A stretch of DNA of 64,000 nt from Clostridium scatologenes. Its GTDB lineage: Bacteria; Bacillota; Clostridia; Clostridiales; Clostridiaceae. Both the position numbers and the translations under genes were made by a program. Location of the stretch: positions 2,852,001 to 2,916,000 of the forward strand of contig NZ_CP009933.1 in NCBI RefSeq assembly GCF_000968375.1. The letters run 5' to 3'. Each line of letters begins with the position of its first letter. Position 1 is the stretch's first letter. Below, piece after piece: positions 1-8,229 of the stretch. The notes beneath the pieces were generated by a model. The model did no database searches. It had not been told where the DNA came from and worked only from the letters and a program-made list of their open reading frames with translations.

Positions 1-15
1 ACTCTTTTTATTCGA

Positions 16-112
16 AGAAGAGGTAATAATCCTTTCTTCGATTTTAATTTTTTCATACTAGATAATATTTTATATATTGTTTTAACTAGCTTGTTCTCCT
101 ATTACCTCTTCT
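16..112. repeat. 13-bp inverted repeat with long loop
   Basis: AGAAGAGGTAATA at 16-28 is perfectly complementary to TATTACCTCTTCT at 100-112, and a T-run follows at about 114-119. The arms could form the stem of a terminator for a plus-strand gene ending left of the window. The 71-nt loop is unusually long, so the role is uncertain. Confidence 0.4.
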
Positions 113-121
113 GTTTTTTAG

Positions 122-298
122 CTACTTACTAATGTTTTCTTGCTGGAGAATTTTATAATATTCATCCAAAATTGAATCTAACATTTGGCTTGCAATTATT
201 ACTTCTGAATCCAGCAAATCTGATCTTTCTCTTATCAAGTCATTCATATAACTCCTAGTTTCTTCAATTTTCTTCAATAATTGTTCTACTCTATCCAT
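122..298 (-). CDS. Spo0E-like aspartyl-phosphate phosphatase family protein
   Basis: Small 58-residue protein. The C-terminal half (SQMLDSILDEYYKIL) matches the Spo0E signature, a SxxLD helix that in known members removes phosphate from Spo0A~P and so delays sporulation. The start is the ATG at 298 because it sits just after a near-perfect AAAGGAGG ribosome site; a longer frame to 397 has no such site. It is monocistronic and a short two-helix protein, as usual for this family. Which response regulator it acts on cannot be told from sequence. Confidence 0.75.
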   Translation of the reverse strand: MDRVEQLLKKIEETRSYMNDLIRERSDLLDSEVIIASQMLDSILDEYYKILQQENISK

Positions 299-458
299 AA
301 TATCGCCTCCTTTCATGACCAATATTATCATTTTTAGTAATATTATGGATAGAAGTCTATAATGTTTTATATTTAAAAATACTACATAATTAGTCATTAT
401 ATTATATAAAAATAAATACTTATAATAAAATTTTTATTTTATACAAATTTATAACAAA

Positions 459-482
459 AAGCTGTGGTTGTTTCCACAGCTT
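459..482 (-). terminator. Rho-independent terminator
   Basis: Stem AAGCTGTGG/CCACAGCTT with a 6-nt loop; read on the minus strand it is followed by TTTTT. It lies just downstream of the NADAR gene and would end that operon. Confidence 0.8.
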
Positions 483-536
483 AAAAATACATCTTTGTTT
501 TCATTACATGCATGTATATTATCAACTATTGCTTAA

Positions 537-1085
537 CTATAAAAGAATTTTATCCCTAACTTCCATTAAAGCAAATCCTAAAAGATTTAATCCTTTCCAA
601 TATAAAGGATTTTCTATATTATAATCATCCTTAGACATGCCTATCCCCCAAATTCTATCATATGGACTTGCTTCTACCAAAACTCTATCTTTTGTTTGAA
701 TTAAAAATTCTTTAAGATTTTCATTTTGAGTAAACTTTGCATCATTGCCTTTAACTATGATAGAATATCGTGATTTTATCCACAATTCTTCATCAAAGTT
801 TTTCACCTTTCTACCTAAGGTCTTCATCTGTTTAGGATGACTACTTTTCATTATTTCATCCAAAGTTTCATTATCTTTAAAAAGTCTAGCCTTTTCTGCC
901 ATCATATACTGCTCCATGCAACAATAAGTATATCCATCAATAACAAAATTTGCTTTCCACCACTGGCTTAAACAAGTTTTTGTAATACTTCCATCTGTAG
1001 AAGGCTGATGTCCCCAAAAAAATAAATATTTAATTCTTTTCCCTTTTTGAAAATCCTGTTTTAAACTATCAATTGTATATTTCAT
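537..1085 (-). CDS. NADAR/YbiA-family protein (N-glycosidase fold)
   Basis: A 182-residue single-domain protein of the NADAR (YbiA, DUF1768) superfamily. Visible signatures are FFWGHQPS near the N terminus, the CLSQWW...YCCMEQYMMAEKARLF block (about residues 39-69), ASPYDRIWGIGM (about 139-150) and LNLLGFALMEVR at the end. YbiA hydrolyses N-glycosidic bonds of riboflavin-pathway intermediates, and other NADAR proteins act on ADP-ribose linkages; which applies here cannot be read off. It is the last gene of an operon with a DUF4291 gene (43-bp gap) and an NrtR-like regulator, which favours an NAD/ADP-ribose role over riboflavin. A terminator follows. Confidence 0.85.
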   Translation of the reverse strand: MKYTIDSLKQDFQKGKRIKYLFFWGHQPSTDGSITKTCLSQWWKANFVIDGYTYCCMEQYMMAEKARLFKDNETLDEIMKSSHPKQMKTLGRKVKNFDEELWIKSRYSIIVKGNDAKFTQNENLKEFLIQTKDRVLVEASPYDRIWGIGMSKDDYNIENPLYWKGLNLLGFALMEVRDKILL

Positions 1086-1128
1086 TTTTATAATTTTCTC
1101 TCCTCACCATAAAGCTCATTGTATAATT

Positions 1129-1713
1129 TTAAATACTCATACCTAATTTTTCTTTTATAAGATTATCCACATAATATTCATTTTCAACTGGCAATTCTTT
1201 AAAATCTAGCTTTTTATCTCGAATATCCTTTGACCATTTACTCACCTTATCTGTCATATCTTCAATATTTAAAATCCACTTATTTATGTATTTATATACC
1301 ATTTCTCCCTGAACTCCAATTTGAATTGACCTTCTATCTAATTTGTTTCCATAAATATCCCTTTCAGGATCCCACTGACACCTTACATTTGAAGTTTTTA
1401 ATTGAAATTTCCAATTTTCATGAGACTTATATACTTTTTGGTTATATGTTGACAACACAACATTCCACAGCATTTCTTCAAAGCCATTTCTTGAAATATC
1501 TATAGCAAGAACTCTCTCTTGATTTTCTTTTTTCCCCCAGCCGCATCTATACATCATCCATAAAAAAGATGGTTTTATCCAAGTCATTCTTTCCAGCTTA
1601 AAAGATTTACCGAAAGTACCTAACTTAAGGCACTCCTCCGCGATTTTATCATTATATGCTTGATATACCCGAATTGAATTTTCAGTATATGAAGCATATA
1701 TTTTCTTTTCCAT
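1129..1713 (-). CDS. DUF4291 family protein
   Basis: A 194-residue protein matching DUF4291 from end to end: IYASYTENSIRVYQAYN, the strongly conserved ERMTWIKPSFLWMMYRCGWG block, ERVLAIDISRNGFEEML, and VRCQWDPERD...DRRSIQIGVQGE. The biochemical function is unknown to me; the family has been grouped with NAD/ADP-ribose enzymes by comparative genomics, which I recall but cannot confirm here. The ATG at 1713 is chosen because AAAAGGAG lies 9 nt upstream; the ATG at 1734 would overlap the previous gene and lacks a good site. The regulator's stop codon at 1716-1718 is 2 bp away, so translation is probably coupled. Confidence 0.8.
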   Translation of the reverse strand: MEKKIYASYTENSIRVYQAYNDKIAEECLKLGTFGKSFKLERMTWIKPSFLWMMYRCGWGKKENQERVLAIDISRNGFEEMLWNVVLSTYNQKVYKSHENWKFQLKTSNVRCQWDPERDIYGNKLDRRSIQIGVQGEMVYKYINKWILNIEDMTDKVSKWSKDIRDKKLDFKELPVENEYYVDNLIKEKLGMSI

Positions 1714-1715
1714 AT

Positions 1716-2615
1716 TTAAATTCTCCTTTTCCATCCTGAATTGTATCTAAATAATTTTGAAGGTCTGTGTCCTGCATCTTTTGTAAATTGATTTGTTTCA
1801 ATAACCATGTTTGAAACCTTTCTTCTAAAAGCTGCTGCTAAAAGTTCTTTTCCTTGTATAACTTCATAAACCTGTTGAAGTTCAGTTAAAGTAAATAATT
1901 CTGGCATAAGATTAAAAGCTAAACTTGTATACTCAATCTTATTTCTCAGTCTGTTGATTGCATATTCAATAAATTTACCATGATCAAATGCAATTCCCAC
2001 TGACTCTATAATTTCTCTATCTACTTTTCCATCTAAATTCTCTGTAACCCTTATTTTAGCAGACAATTCTTCACTTTCATTCCAAAGTTTTATTTCTATT
2101 ATCTGTTCATAAGCGAATCCTTTTTCTACCGCTTCTTTTTTCTCTTGAAGTAAATTATACCTAACATTAAACCATGCTGCATCCTCTTCATGGCATCCCG
2201 CTTTAATACTTAATGAATTGCTATCTATTAAAGCCATGTAAGATGAACTTATTACTCTAGTCCTAGGGTCTCTATTAACTTCTCCCCATGTATATAACTG
2301 CTCCATATAAATATCATTAATATTTGTTTCAGCTCTTAATACACGTAAAGCTGCTTCATCTAAACTTTCATTAACATCTACAAAACCACCAGGAAGTGCC
2401 CATTTGCCAATGTATGGATGATCTCCTCTTTTTACCAAAAGAATTTTCAAAGATTTTTCTGGAAGCTTCCTATAATTTTCTTTTTCTTCGTTTATTACTG
2501 TAAATATAAGCATATCCACAGTAAAAGATGGCCTTTGATATATACTATAATCATATTGTTTTAAAAATTCTTCTTCAGTTAGTCCTTGTTTATTCTTAAT
2601 ATATACATCTTTCAT
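1716..2615 (-). CDS. NrtR-like regulator: Nudix domain plus C-terminal winged helix
   Basis: About 299 residues. The Nudix domain (roughly residues 35-160) contains GKWALPGGFVDVNESLDEAA, but the catalytic box is degenerate: the expected REUxEE is RVLRAET, so hydrolysis is unlikely. The C-terminal part (about 220-295; ELFTLTELQQVYEVIQGKELLAAAFRRKV) is the winged-helix region of the NrtR group, in which the Nudix domain senses ADP-ribose or related NAD metabolites. The ATG at 2615 follows AGGGTG by 6 nt. It is first in an operon with DUF4291 and NADAR genes and is the obvious candidate to repress it, through tandem repeats over its promoter. Confidence 0.8.
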   Translation of the reverse strand: MKDVYIKNKQGLTEEEFLKQYDYSIYQRPSFTVDMLIFTVINEEKENYRKLPEKSLKILLVKRGDHPYIGKWALPGGFVDVNESLDEAALRVLRAETNINDIYMEQLYTWGEVNRDPRTRVISSSYMALIDSNSLSIKAGCHEEDAAWFNVRYNLLQEKKEAVEKGFAYEQIIEIKLWNESEELSAKIRVTENLDGKVDREIIESVGIAFDHGKFIEYAINRLRNKIEYTSLAFNLMPELFTLTELQQVYEVIQGKELLAAAFRRKVSNMVIETNQFTKDAGHRPSKLFRYNSGWKRRI

Positions 2616-2645
2616 TATCATCACCCTAAACCTATTTTTATACAA

Positions 2646-2699
2646 ATGATATTATCATATTGATATTAACATATTATACTTTATTTTTCCTTTTGTCAA
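2646..2699 (-). promoter_or_regulatory. Promoter with tandem 14-bp operator-like repeats
   Basis: On the minus strand a -35 TTGACA (2694-2699) and -10 TATAAT (2673-2678) are 15 bp apart. Two adjacent 14-bp repeats, TGATATTATCATAT (2647-2660) and TGATATTAACATAT (2661-2674), differ at one base and cover the -10/start region; the first contains the perfect palindrome ATGATA-T-TATCAT. This is where a repressor such as the NrtR-like protein would bind. Confidence 0.6.
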
Positions 2700-2731
2700 C
2701 AATCCTGTTAATAAAATTCTTAATTACTCTT

Positions 2732-3132
2732 TTATTCTGTAAGCTCTGTAATCTTTTTATTAAGAGCAAATAGTATAACTGCTCCTATAAAAAGAATAGT
2801 TGGTATAATTACAAGTACTTCTATTGTTCCTAGTTTTGATATTAACATTTCTATATAGCCTCATGCCTTTTGGGATATAAATGTAGCGAAAAACCAAACA
2901 TCCATTAATAATGATAAATATTTAGGGAATGAAGTTGTAGTCTAGGTAGGAGATACTTTAATGCTTCCCAAGTTAAAATTAGTATATTCATCAACATACA
3001 ATAACAAGGATGTTTCTGATTGATTATAGAATATCCAAAAAAATACTGAAAATAGTGCTAAAATCAAAATAACTGCAACTTTATTTCTCTCTTATTTAGT
3101 TAGATGTTTATTAGCCTCTGAATTGTTATATT
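2732..3132 (-). pseudogene. Decayed C-terminal part of a POT/PTR2-type peptide transporter
   Basis: Read on the minus strand, one frame runs through the whole stretch with three in-frame stops: TAA at 3092-3094, TAG at 2942-2944 and TGA at 2861-2863. Before decay it reads HLTK*ERNKVAVILILALF, FFWIFYNQ and, at the end, a transmembrane helix finishing ALNKKITELTE. These resemble the PLTKEEK...FFW...EQ segment and the last helix of proton-dependent oligopeptide transporters. The middle helices are missing, so there is a deletion as well. The last 38 codons (2848-2732) are open and could still be read as a small membrane peptide, but I prefer the remnant explanation. The family assignment rests on short motifs. 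Confidence 0.45.
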
Positions 3133-3185
3133 TTATATGTTCCAGTCATATATTACGTAATAAATAAAAAAATTTGAGGTGAATT

Positions 3186-4484
3186 ATGTCAAAACGCTTT
3201 CTGTCAAAAATTATTCTATGCTTATTTTTTACTTCTATTCTCTTATTTGCACCATATAAAGTACTAGCAGCAAATAGCTCTTCTTTAGCTCCATCAAAAG
3301 ACATATCTTTAAACAATAATTATCCTATAATCATGGTTCATGGACTTTTTGGTTGGGGAAATGATGAACTTAATGGCAAAAATTATTGGGGTGGATCTGA
3401 AAGTTTACGACAAAAATTAATTGATAAAGGCTATCAAGTTTATACACCTACAATTGGTCCTGTATCAAGTAACTGGGATAGAGCATGCGAACTATATGCT
3501 TATATAAAAGGAGGTACTGTAGATTATGGTGAAGCCCATTCAAAAAAATTTGGACATAGTAGATATGGAAGAACTTATCCTGGAATATACCCTAGTTGGG
3601 GTAACATTTCTAATTCAAAAGATATCCAAAAAATTCATTTGATTGGACATAGTATGGGTGGGCAAACCATAAGAACATTAGCTGAACTTTTGAAAAATGG
3701 TAGCACTGAAGAACGCACTATTACAAGCAAAAAAAATTTAAGTCCATTATTCTTAGGAAATAAATCATGGGTTGACAGTATTACAACTATTGCAACTCCA
3801 CATGACGGAAGTCAAGAAGCTCATTTAAAATATGGTTTAGAACCACTTGTACATCAATTTGTTGCTATGTTAGCTGTAGAAAATAATGCAATTACTATTG
3901 ATAACTTGAATTTAGATTTTCAACTAGATCAATGGGGACTTAAAAGAAATTCTGGTGAATCTTATAGAAATTATTTTGATAGAATAATTAAGAGTAATAT
4001 ATGGAAAAAGACCAACGATTTAAGTGTATGGGATTTAACTCCAGAGGGAGCTCGTGAATTAAATACATGGGTAAAAGCACAAGATGATATTTATTATTTC
4101 TCATTAGTTTGTGAAGACACCCACGAAGATGGAATAACTCATCACCAAATTCCTGATAAAAATATGCATCCTATTCTCATACCAAGTTCAATTTTTATGG
4201 GATGTTATACAAATAATAAACAAGGTGATGTAGCTATAGATAAGACCTGGTGGAAAAACGATGGTATAGTAAGTGTTATATCTGCAATTTGTCCTAGAGC
4301 AGGTTCAACAGACAAAATGGTTTATTATAATAATAGTGCTCATGTTCAAAAAGGAGTTTGGAATTATATTAAATCAATAAAATCTGTAGATCACCTTAAA
4401 GTAGTTCAAATGACAGAAAACCGCCCAGCACTTGAACAAGAATTTTTTGATTTAGCACAAATATTAAATAATCTTCCTATATAA
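3186..4484 (+). CDS. Secreted triacylglycerol lipase, family I.5 type
   Basis: 432 residues with a Sec signal peptide (cleavage near VLA|AN, residue 29). The alpha/beta-hydrolase nucleophile is Ser156 in GHSMGGQT; Asp359 (KNDGIV) and His386 (SAHVQKG) are the likely rest of the triad. VHGLFGWG (51-58) forms the oxyanion region. Asp98, His118, His124 and Asp283 (DLTPEGA) fit the zinc site typical of the thermoalkalophilic lipases of Geobacillus and Staphylococcus, so the fold and metal site are kept. It should cleave long-chain triglycerides outside the cell. It has its own ribosome site (TTTGAGGTG) and a hairpin terminator, so it stands alone. Confidence 0.9.
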   Translation: MSKRFLSKIILCLFFTSILLFAPYKVLAANSSSLAPSKDISLNNNYPIIMVHGLFGWGNDELNGKNYWGGSESLRQKLIDKGYQVYTPTIGPVSSNWDRACELYAYIKGGTVDYGEAHSKKFGHSRYGRTYPGIYPSWGNISNSKDIQKIHLIGHSMGGQTIRTLAELLKNGSTEERTITSKKNLSPLFLGNKSWVDSITTIATPHDGSQEAHLKYGLEPLVHQFVAMLAVENNAITIDNLNLDFQLDQWGLKRNSGESYRNYFDRIIKSNIWKKTNDLSVWDLTPEGARELNTWVKAQDDIYYFSLVCEDTHEDGITHHQIPDKNMHPILIPSSIFMGCYTNNKQGDVAIDKTWWKNDGIVSVISAICPRAGSTDKMVYYNNSAHVQKGVWNYIKSIKSVDHLKVVQMTENRPALEQEFFDLAQILNNLPI

Positions 4485-4493
4485 TTAATGTGA

Positions 4494-4552
4494 GGCTGTT
4501 GCATTAATAAATTTACATACAATATATTGTAATATTTATTAATGCAACAACC
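4494..4552. terminator. Long hairpin at the end of the lipase gene; repeat family member
   Basis: A 19-nt stem with one mismatch (arms 4494-4512 and 4534-4552) between convergent lipase and fruA genes. The loop holds ACAATATATTGTA. The same arrangement, with related arm and loop sequence and a CCCATT end, recurs at 62007-62069, so this is a dispersed hairpin element probably working as a two-way terminator. Confidence 0.65.
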
Positions 4553-4615
4553 CCATTCTATTAATCTGATTATAATTATATAGACTTTTAAAATTGCATA
4601 ATTATAAACTTTAAA

Positions 4616-6499
4616 TTATCTTTCTTTAACCGGTTTTTTCAAAATTCCAAGTAATACTGCTGTTATTGCCGATCCAATTAATATTGCTAAAGCATATAAT
4701 AAAGGACTTCCTTTAACTATAGCAATTACAAATATTCCACCATGTGGAGCTGGCAGTCCTATATTGAACATCATACTAAGAGCACCAGCAACTGCTGAAC
4801 CTATAATAGCTGCAGGTAATACTCTAACTGGATCAGATGCTGCAAAAGGTATTGCACCTTCTGTTATAAAACTTAATCCCATTACATAACAAGTTTTACC
4901 TGCATCTCTTTCTTGTTCTGTAAATTTATTTCTAAATATAGTAGTTGCAATAGCAATTCCGAGTGGTGGAACCATACCACCTGCCATAATAGCAGCATGT
5001 GGATAAAAATTATTTGCACTTATCATTGCCAATCCAAATGTATATGCTGCTTTATTTATTGGACCACCCATGTCAACAGCCATCATTCCACCTAAAACTA
5101 AACCAAGAATAACTTTATTAGTCGTACCCATAGAACCTAACCATACCGTAAGTCCTGTATTAATTGCCTTAACAGGGCTTGCTATAACTAGTAACATTAT
5201 TGCACCAGTAATGAATATTCCAAATAAAGGATATAAAAGTACTGGTTTTATACCTTCTAAAGATTGTGGAAGTCCAGCAAATACTTTTTTAAGTAATACT
5301 ACTACATAACCTCCAAGGAAACCTGCAATCAATCCACCTAGGAATCCAGCACCAGAAGTATTGGCAAGTAAACCACCAACCATTGCTGGAGCAAATCCTG
5401 GCCTATCAGCTATACTCATACCTATGAATCCGGCAAGTACAGGTATCATTAGTGAGAATGCTCCTGCACCTCCACCAATGTCCATTAACAATTTTGCTAT
5501 TGGGCTGAATGTTGGATCCTTTGGGTCAAAAGCCTTAATTCCAAACATAAAGGATATAGCAATTAATATACCACCACCTACAACAAAAGGCAGCATGTTT
5601 GAAACACCATTCATAAGATGTTTGTAAAAGCCTGTTCTTTCATTTTTAGAAGAAGAACCTTCACTACTTCCACTATGATGATATACTGGATCATCTCCAT
5701 TTAGTCCTCTGTTTATAAGCTCTTCTGGTTTCTTTATTCCCTGTACTACAGGAACTTGAATTACCTTCTTGCCTTCAAATCTAGCCATTTCTACTTGCTT
5801 ATCTGCAGCAACTATTATAGCATCTGCTCTTTCAATTTCATCTTCTGTTAATCTATTCTTCACACCTGTAGAACCATTGGTTTCTACTTTAATGTCAACA
5901 CCCATTTCTTTTGCTTTATTCTTTAAGGAATCTGCTGCCATGTAAGTATGAGCTATACCTGTCGGACAAGCTGTTACCGCCAATATAAATCCCTTTGATT
6001 TTATATAACTTTCTTCTTTTTTTGGTTCTTGTTCTTTTAAATATTCTTTTTCTTGATTATCAATTAAAGTTAAAATTTCATCTTCTGAACTTGCTTCCAT
6101 AAGTTTTTTTCTAAAGTCTTCATTCATAAGCAAACTTGATAATCTAGATAAAGTATCTAAATGATCATTATGTGCTCCTTCACTAGCTGCTATCATAAAG
6201 AATATATGTGCATAACTTTCGTCCAAAGATTCATAGTCTATACCTTGTTTTGATCTTCCAAAACATAATGCTGGAACTTTAACAGCTGAAGTCTTAGCAT
6301 GAGGGATTGCTATACCGTCACCTATTCCCGTAGAAAATTGTTCTTCTCTTGCTAATATTGCTTTTTTGTATTCTACTTTATCATTTAACTTTCCTGCTTG
6401 ATTTAACTTATTTACTAATTCATTGATTACTTCAGATTTTGTATTAGAATTTAAATCTAAAATTATGGTATCTTTTTTCAATAACTCTGTTATTTTCAT
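4616..6499 (-). CDS. fruA: PTS fructose-specific EIIABC component
   Basis: A 627-residue permease that imports fructose and phosphorylates it to fructose-1-phosphate. The domain order is A-B-C. EIIA (about 1-150) has the phospho-His in IPHAK (His67), EIIB (about 168-270) has the phospho-Cys in VTACPTGIAHTYMAA (Cys178), and EIIC (about 295-625) is a multi-helix membrane domain with long glycine-rich stretches. The ATG at 6499 follows GGGAGGAAAAC; an upstream ATG at 6535 lacks a site. It lies 54 bp after fruK, in the same operon. EIIA, EIIB and EIIC are fused, and no separate HPr-like domain is present. Confidence 0.95.
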   Translation of the reverse strand: MKITELLKKDTIILDLNSNTKSEVINELVNKLNQAGKLNDKVEYKKAILAREEQFSTGIGDGIAIPHAKTSAVKVPALCFGRSKQGIDYESLDESYAHIFFMIAASEGAHNDHLDTLSRLSSLLMNEDFRKKLMEASSEDEILTLIDNQEKEYLKEQEPKKEESYIKSKGFILAVTACPTGIAHTYMAADSLKNKAKEMGVDIKVETNGSTGVKNRLTEDEIERADAIIVAADKQVEMARFEGKKVIQVPVVQGIKKPEELINRGLNGDDPVYHHSGSSEGSSSKNERTGFYKHLMNGVSNMLPFVVGGGILIAISFMFGIKAFDPKDPTFSPIAKLLMDIGGGAGAFSLMIPVLAGFIGMSIADRPGFAPAMVGGLLANTSGAGFLGGLIAGFLGGYVVVLLKKVFAGLPQSLEGIKPVLLYPLFGIFITGAIMLLVIASPVKAINTGLTVWLGSMGTTNKVILGLVLGGMMAVDMGGPINKAAYTFGLAMISANNFYPHAAIMAGGMVPPLGIAIATTIFRNKFTEQERDAGKTCYVMGLSFITEGAIPFAASDPVRVLPAAIIGSAVAGALSMMFNIGLPAPHGGIFVIAIVKGSPLLYALAILIGSAITAVLLGILKKPVKER

Positions 6500-6553
6500 A
6501 TGTTTTCCTCCCTCTTTTTTAAAGGTTTTCATCATTCACTTCTAAAATAATGT

Positions 6554-7465
6554 TCATATTTTTGTTATAATTATTTTCTTTAGCAAAATTTCTACTTCTT
6601 GCTTTTTGCATAAATCCATAGAAAATGCTGTGGCACTTCCTGATGCTGCTCCATATTTTAGAGCTTCAACTAAATTCAAGTTTTGTGAATAACTTGCCAA
6701 GAAACCTGCTATCATTGAATCTCCTGCACCTACCGAATTTTTTACAGTACCTTTAGGTGCTGATGCTTGATATACACCTTCTTCACATAAAAGTAATGCT
6801 CCCTTTGATGCCATAGATATAATTATGTTTTCTGCTCCCATATCTCTAAGCTTTTGCGCATACTTTATAATTTCTTCTCTGGTTTCAATTTCTACTCCAA
6901 ATATTTCACCCAATTCATGATTATTTGGTTTTATTAAAAATGGTTTATATTTTAATGTTGAAGTTAAAGCTTCTCCAGTAGTATCCACTACTACTTTAAC
7001 TTTTTTTCCTAAACATTTTTCTTGAATTAATGAATATATATTAGCCGGTAATGACTTTTGCACATTGCCTGCAAGCACTAAATAATCATCAGAATTTAAA
7101 GCTTCTATTTTTCCAAATAACTTATTTAAATCTTCTTGTTTTATAATAGGTCCAGCTCCATTTATCTCTGTTTCTTCTTTGGATTTAAGTTTTACATTTA
7201 TTCTTGTGTCTCCATCAACCTCTATAAAATCAGTATAAACACCTTCATTTTGTAATGAATTTTTTATAAAGTCCCCTGTGAAACCTCCTATAAAGCCTAA
7301 AGCTTTATTTTTTATACCAAAATTATTTAAAACTCTCGATACATTTATACCTTTTCCTCCAGGATATTTATTTTCACTAATCACTCTATTCACTGCTGCT
7401 GTTTTAAAATCATCCACTTTAATGACATAGTCTATAGATGGATTAAAAGTTACTGTACATATCAT
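6554..7465 (-). CDS. fruK: 1-phosphofructokinase
   Basis: 303 residues of the PfkB sugar-kinase family. It phosphorylates the fructose-1-phosphate made by FruA to fructose-1,6-bisphosphate. The PfkB signatures are GGKGINVSRVL (about 37-47) and NSVGAGDSMIAGF with catalytic Asp249. The ribosome site is GGTGG. It is the first gene of the operon: the usual fruR repressor gene is not upstream, and the 240 bp in front hold only repeated operator-like boxes. Confidence 0.95.
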   Translation of the reverse strand: MICTVTFNPSIDYVIKVDDFKTAAVNRVISENKYPGGKGINVSRVLNNFGIKNKALGFIGGFTGDFIKNSLQNEGVYTDFIEVDGDTRINVKLKSKEETEINGAGPIIKQEDLNKLFGKIEALNSDDYLVLAGNVQKSLPANIYSLIQEKCLGKKVKVVVDTTGEALTSTLKYKPFLIKPNNHELGEIFGVEIETREEIIKYAQKLRDMGAENIIISMASKGALLLCEEGVYQASAPKGTVKNSVGAGDSMIAGFLASYSQNLNLVEALKYGAASGSATAFSMDLCKKQEVEILLKKIIITKI

Positions 7466-7501
7466 TTGTTATCCACCACCTTCTTTATTATCTATGTAGA
7501 C

Positions 7502-7589
7502 ATTATAATATAAAAATTTTTAAAAAACAATCATTTTTATTCAAAATCAATCATTAATTTTTAAATTTCAGTCATAATCAATCATTAAT
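7502..7589 (-). promoter_or_regulatory. fru operon promoter with repeated AATGATTG boxes
   Basis: Minus strand: -10 TATAAT (7502-7507) and -35 TTGTTT (7525-7530) are 17 bp apart. AATGATTG (7528-7535) overlaps the -35. Two copies of ATTAATGATTGATT follow at 7545-7558 and 7576-7589. The steps of 20 and 31 bp are close to whole helical turns. The layout suits a DeoR-type FruR repressor, which is not encoded nearby. Confidence 0.6.
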
Positions 7590-7708
7590 GGTAATTTCAC
7601 ATAGATAATAGCTTTTTTTAATTTAACTCATAAACTGATATTATAATAACAATTTTTTAACTTATATTAATAAGACCTATAAAAATTTGTATGAAAGGAT
7701 ATGATTTT

Positions 7709-8068
7709 ATGAATGGTATAAACTTAAATCTTATGCCAATTTTGCGTTGAGGTTATCAATGTAATTCACCTGTAGGTGATATGACTGGAAACTTTATTTC
7801 ACCTCCACCAAAAAGTACACCACCAAATTTCGTTCCTATGAAATCTAAAGCTATTAATAATATTAATTTAACTGGTTTAAGCCTTAATGGAAATGTTCTA
7901 AAACCTCTTATGTTTAAACATATATACATGTGGCTTAGGGATGGAAGTGAATTTTGGTGCTGGATTTCTTATATATCTGGTCCACACCTTGGTGGTTTCA
8001 GGTGGGATGGTTCTCATTGGATCAGTTTTGAAGTTGACTTGAGAAAAATAGATGTTTATTCAACTTAA
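7709..8068 (+). pseudogene. Small conserved hypothetical gene with in-frame TGA
   Basis: An ATG at 7709 with a GAAAGGA ribosome site opens a frame that is stopped after 13 codons by TGA (7748-7750) and then stays open in the same frame to 8068. Joined, it gives about 119 residues ending in FKHIYMWLRDGSEFWCW and GGFRWDGSHWISFEVDLRKIDVYST. This resembles a family of small clostridial and Bacillus proteins of unknown function with the pattern YMWLRNG-FW-GFRW. A single Trp-to-stop change (TGG to TGA) in LRWGY would explain it. Restart at the ATG at 7781 (95 residues) is possible. A terminator follows, so the unit was once complete. Confidence 0.55.
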
Positions 8069-8093
8069 AATGGCTTATCATGTATAAAATTTT

Positions 8094-8145
8094 TGAAAAT
8101 CAAAAGACCGTATTAAATTCTCTTAAACACGGCCTTTGATTTTCA
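8094..8145. terminator. Hairpin terminator between convergent genes
   Basis: Arms TGAAAATCAAA(A)G(A)CCGT (8094-8111) and ACGGCCTTTGATTTTCA (8129-8145). It serves the broken gene on the plus strand and may also end the FAH-family gene on the minus strand. Confidence 0.7.
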
Positions 8146-8229
8146 ATAAAAGATTTGATTACATTTTATAGGTTGATAGTTCCTTTAGCTTTTTATAGTA
8201 AGTTTCAATTACATCCCTATGAAAGCATT

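Noticed and set aside
2732..2848. A 38-codon membrane peptide gene
   Set aside because: It is in the same frame as the decayed transporter upstream and looks like that protein's last helix; ribosome site is weak.
5070..5627. Long plus-strand open frames opposite fruA (also opposite etfA, crt, the UPF0210 gene and hisC)
   Set aside because: Antisense frames over well-identified genes, with low-complexity translations rich in Pro, Ser and Ile and no ribosome sites.
7748..7750. TGA as a selenocysteine codon
   Set aside because: No selenoprotein family matches and no clear hairpin of bacterial SECIS type follows; a Trp-to-stop change is simpler.
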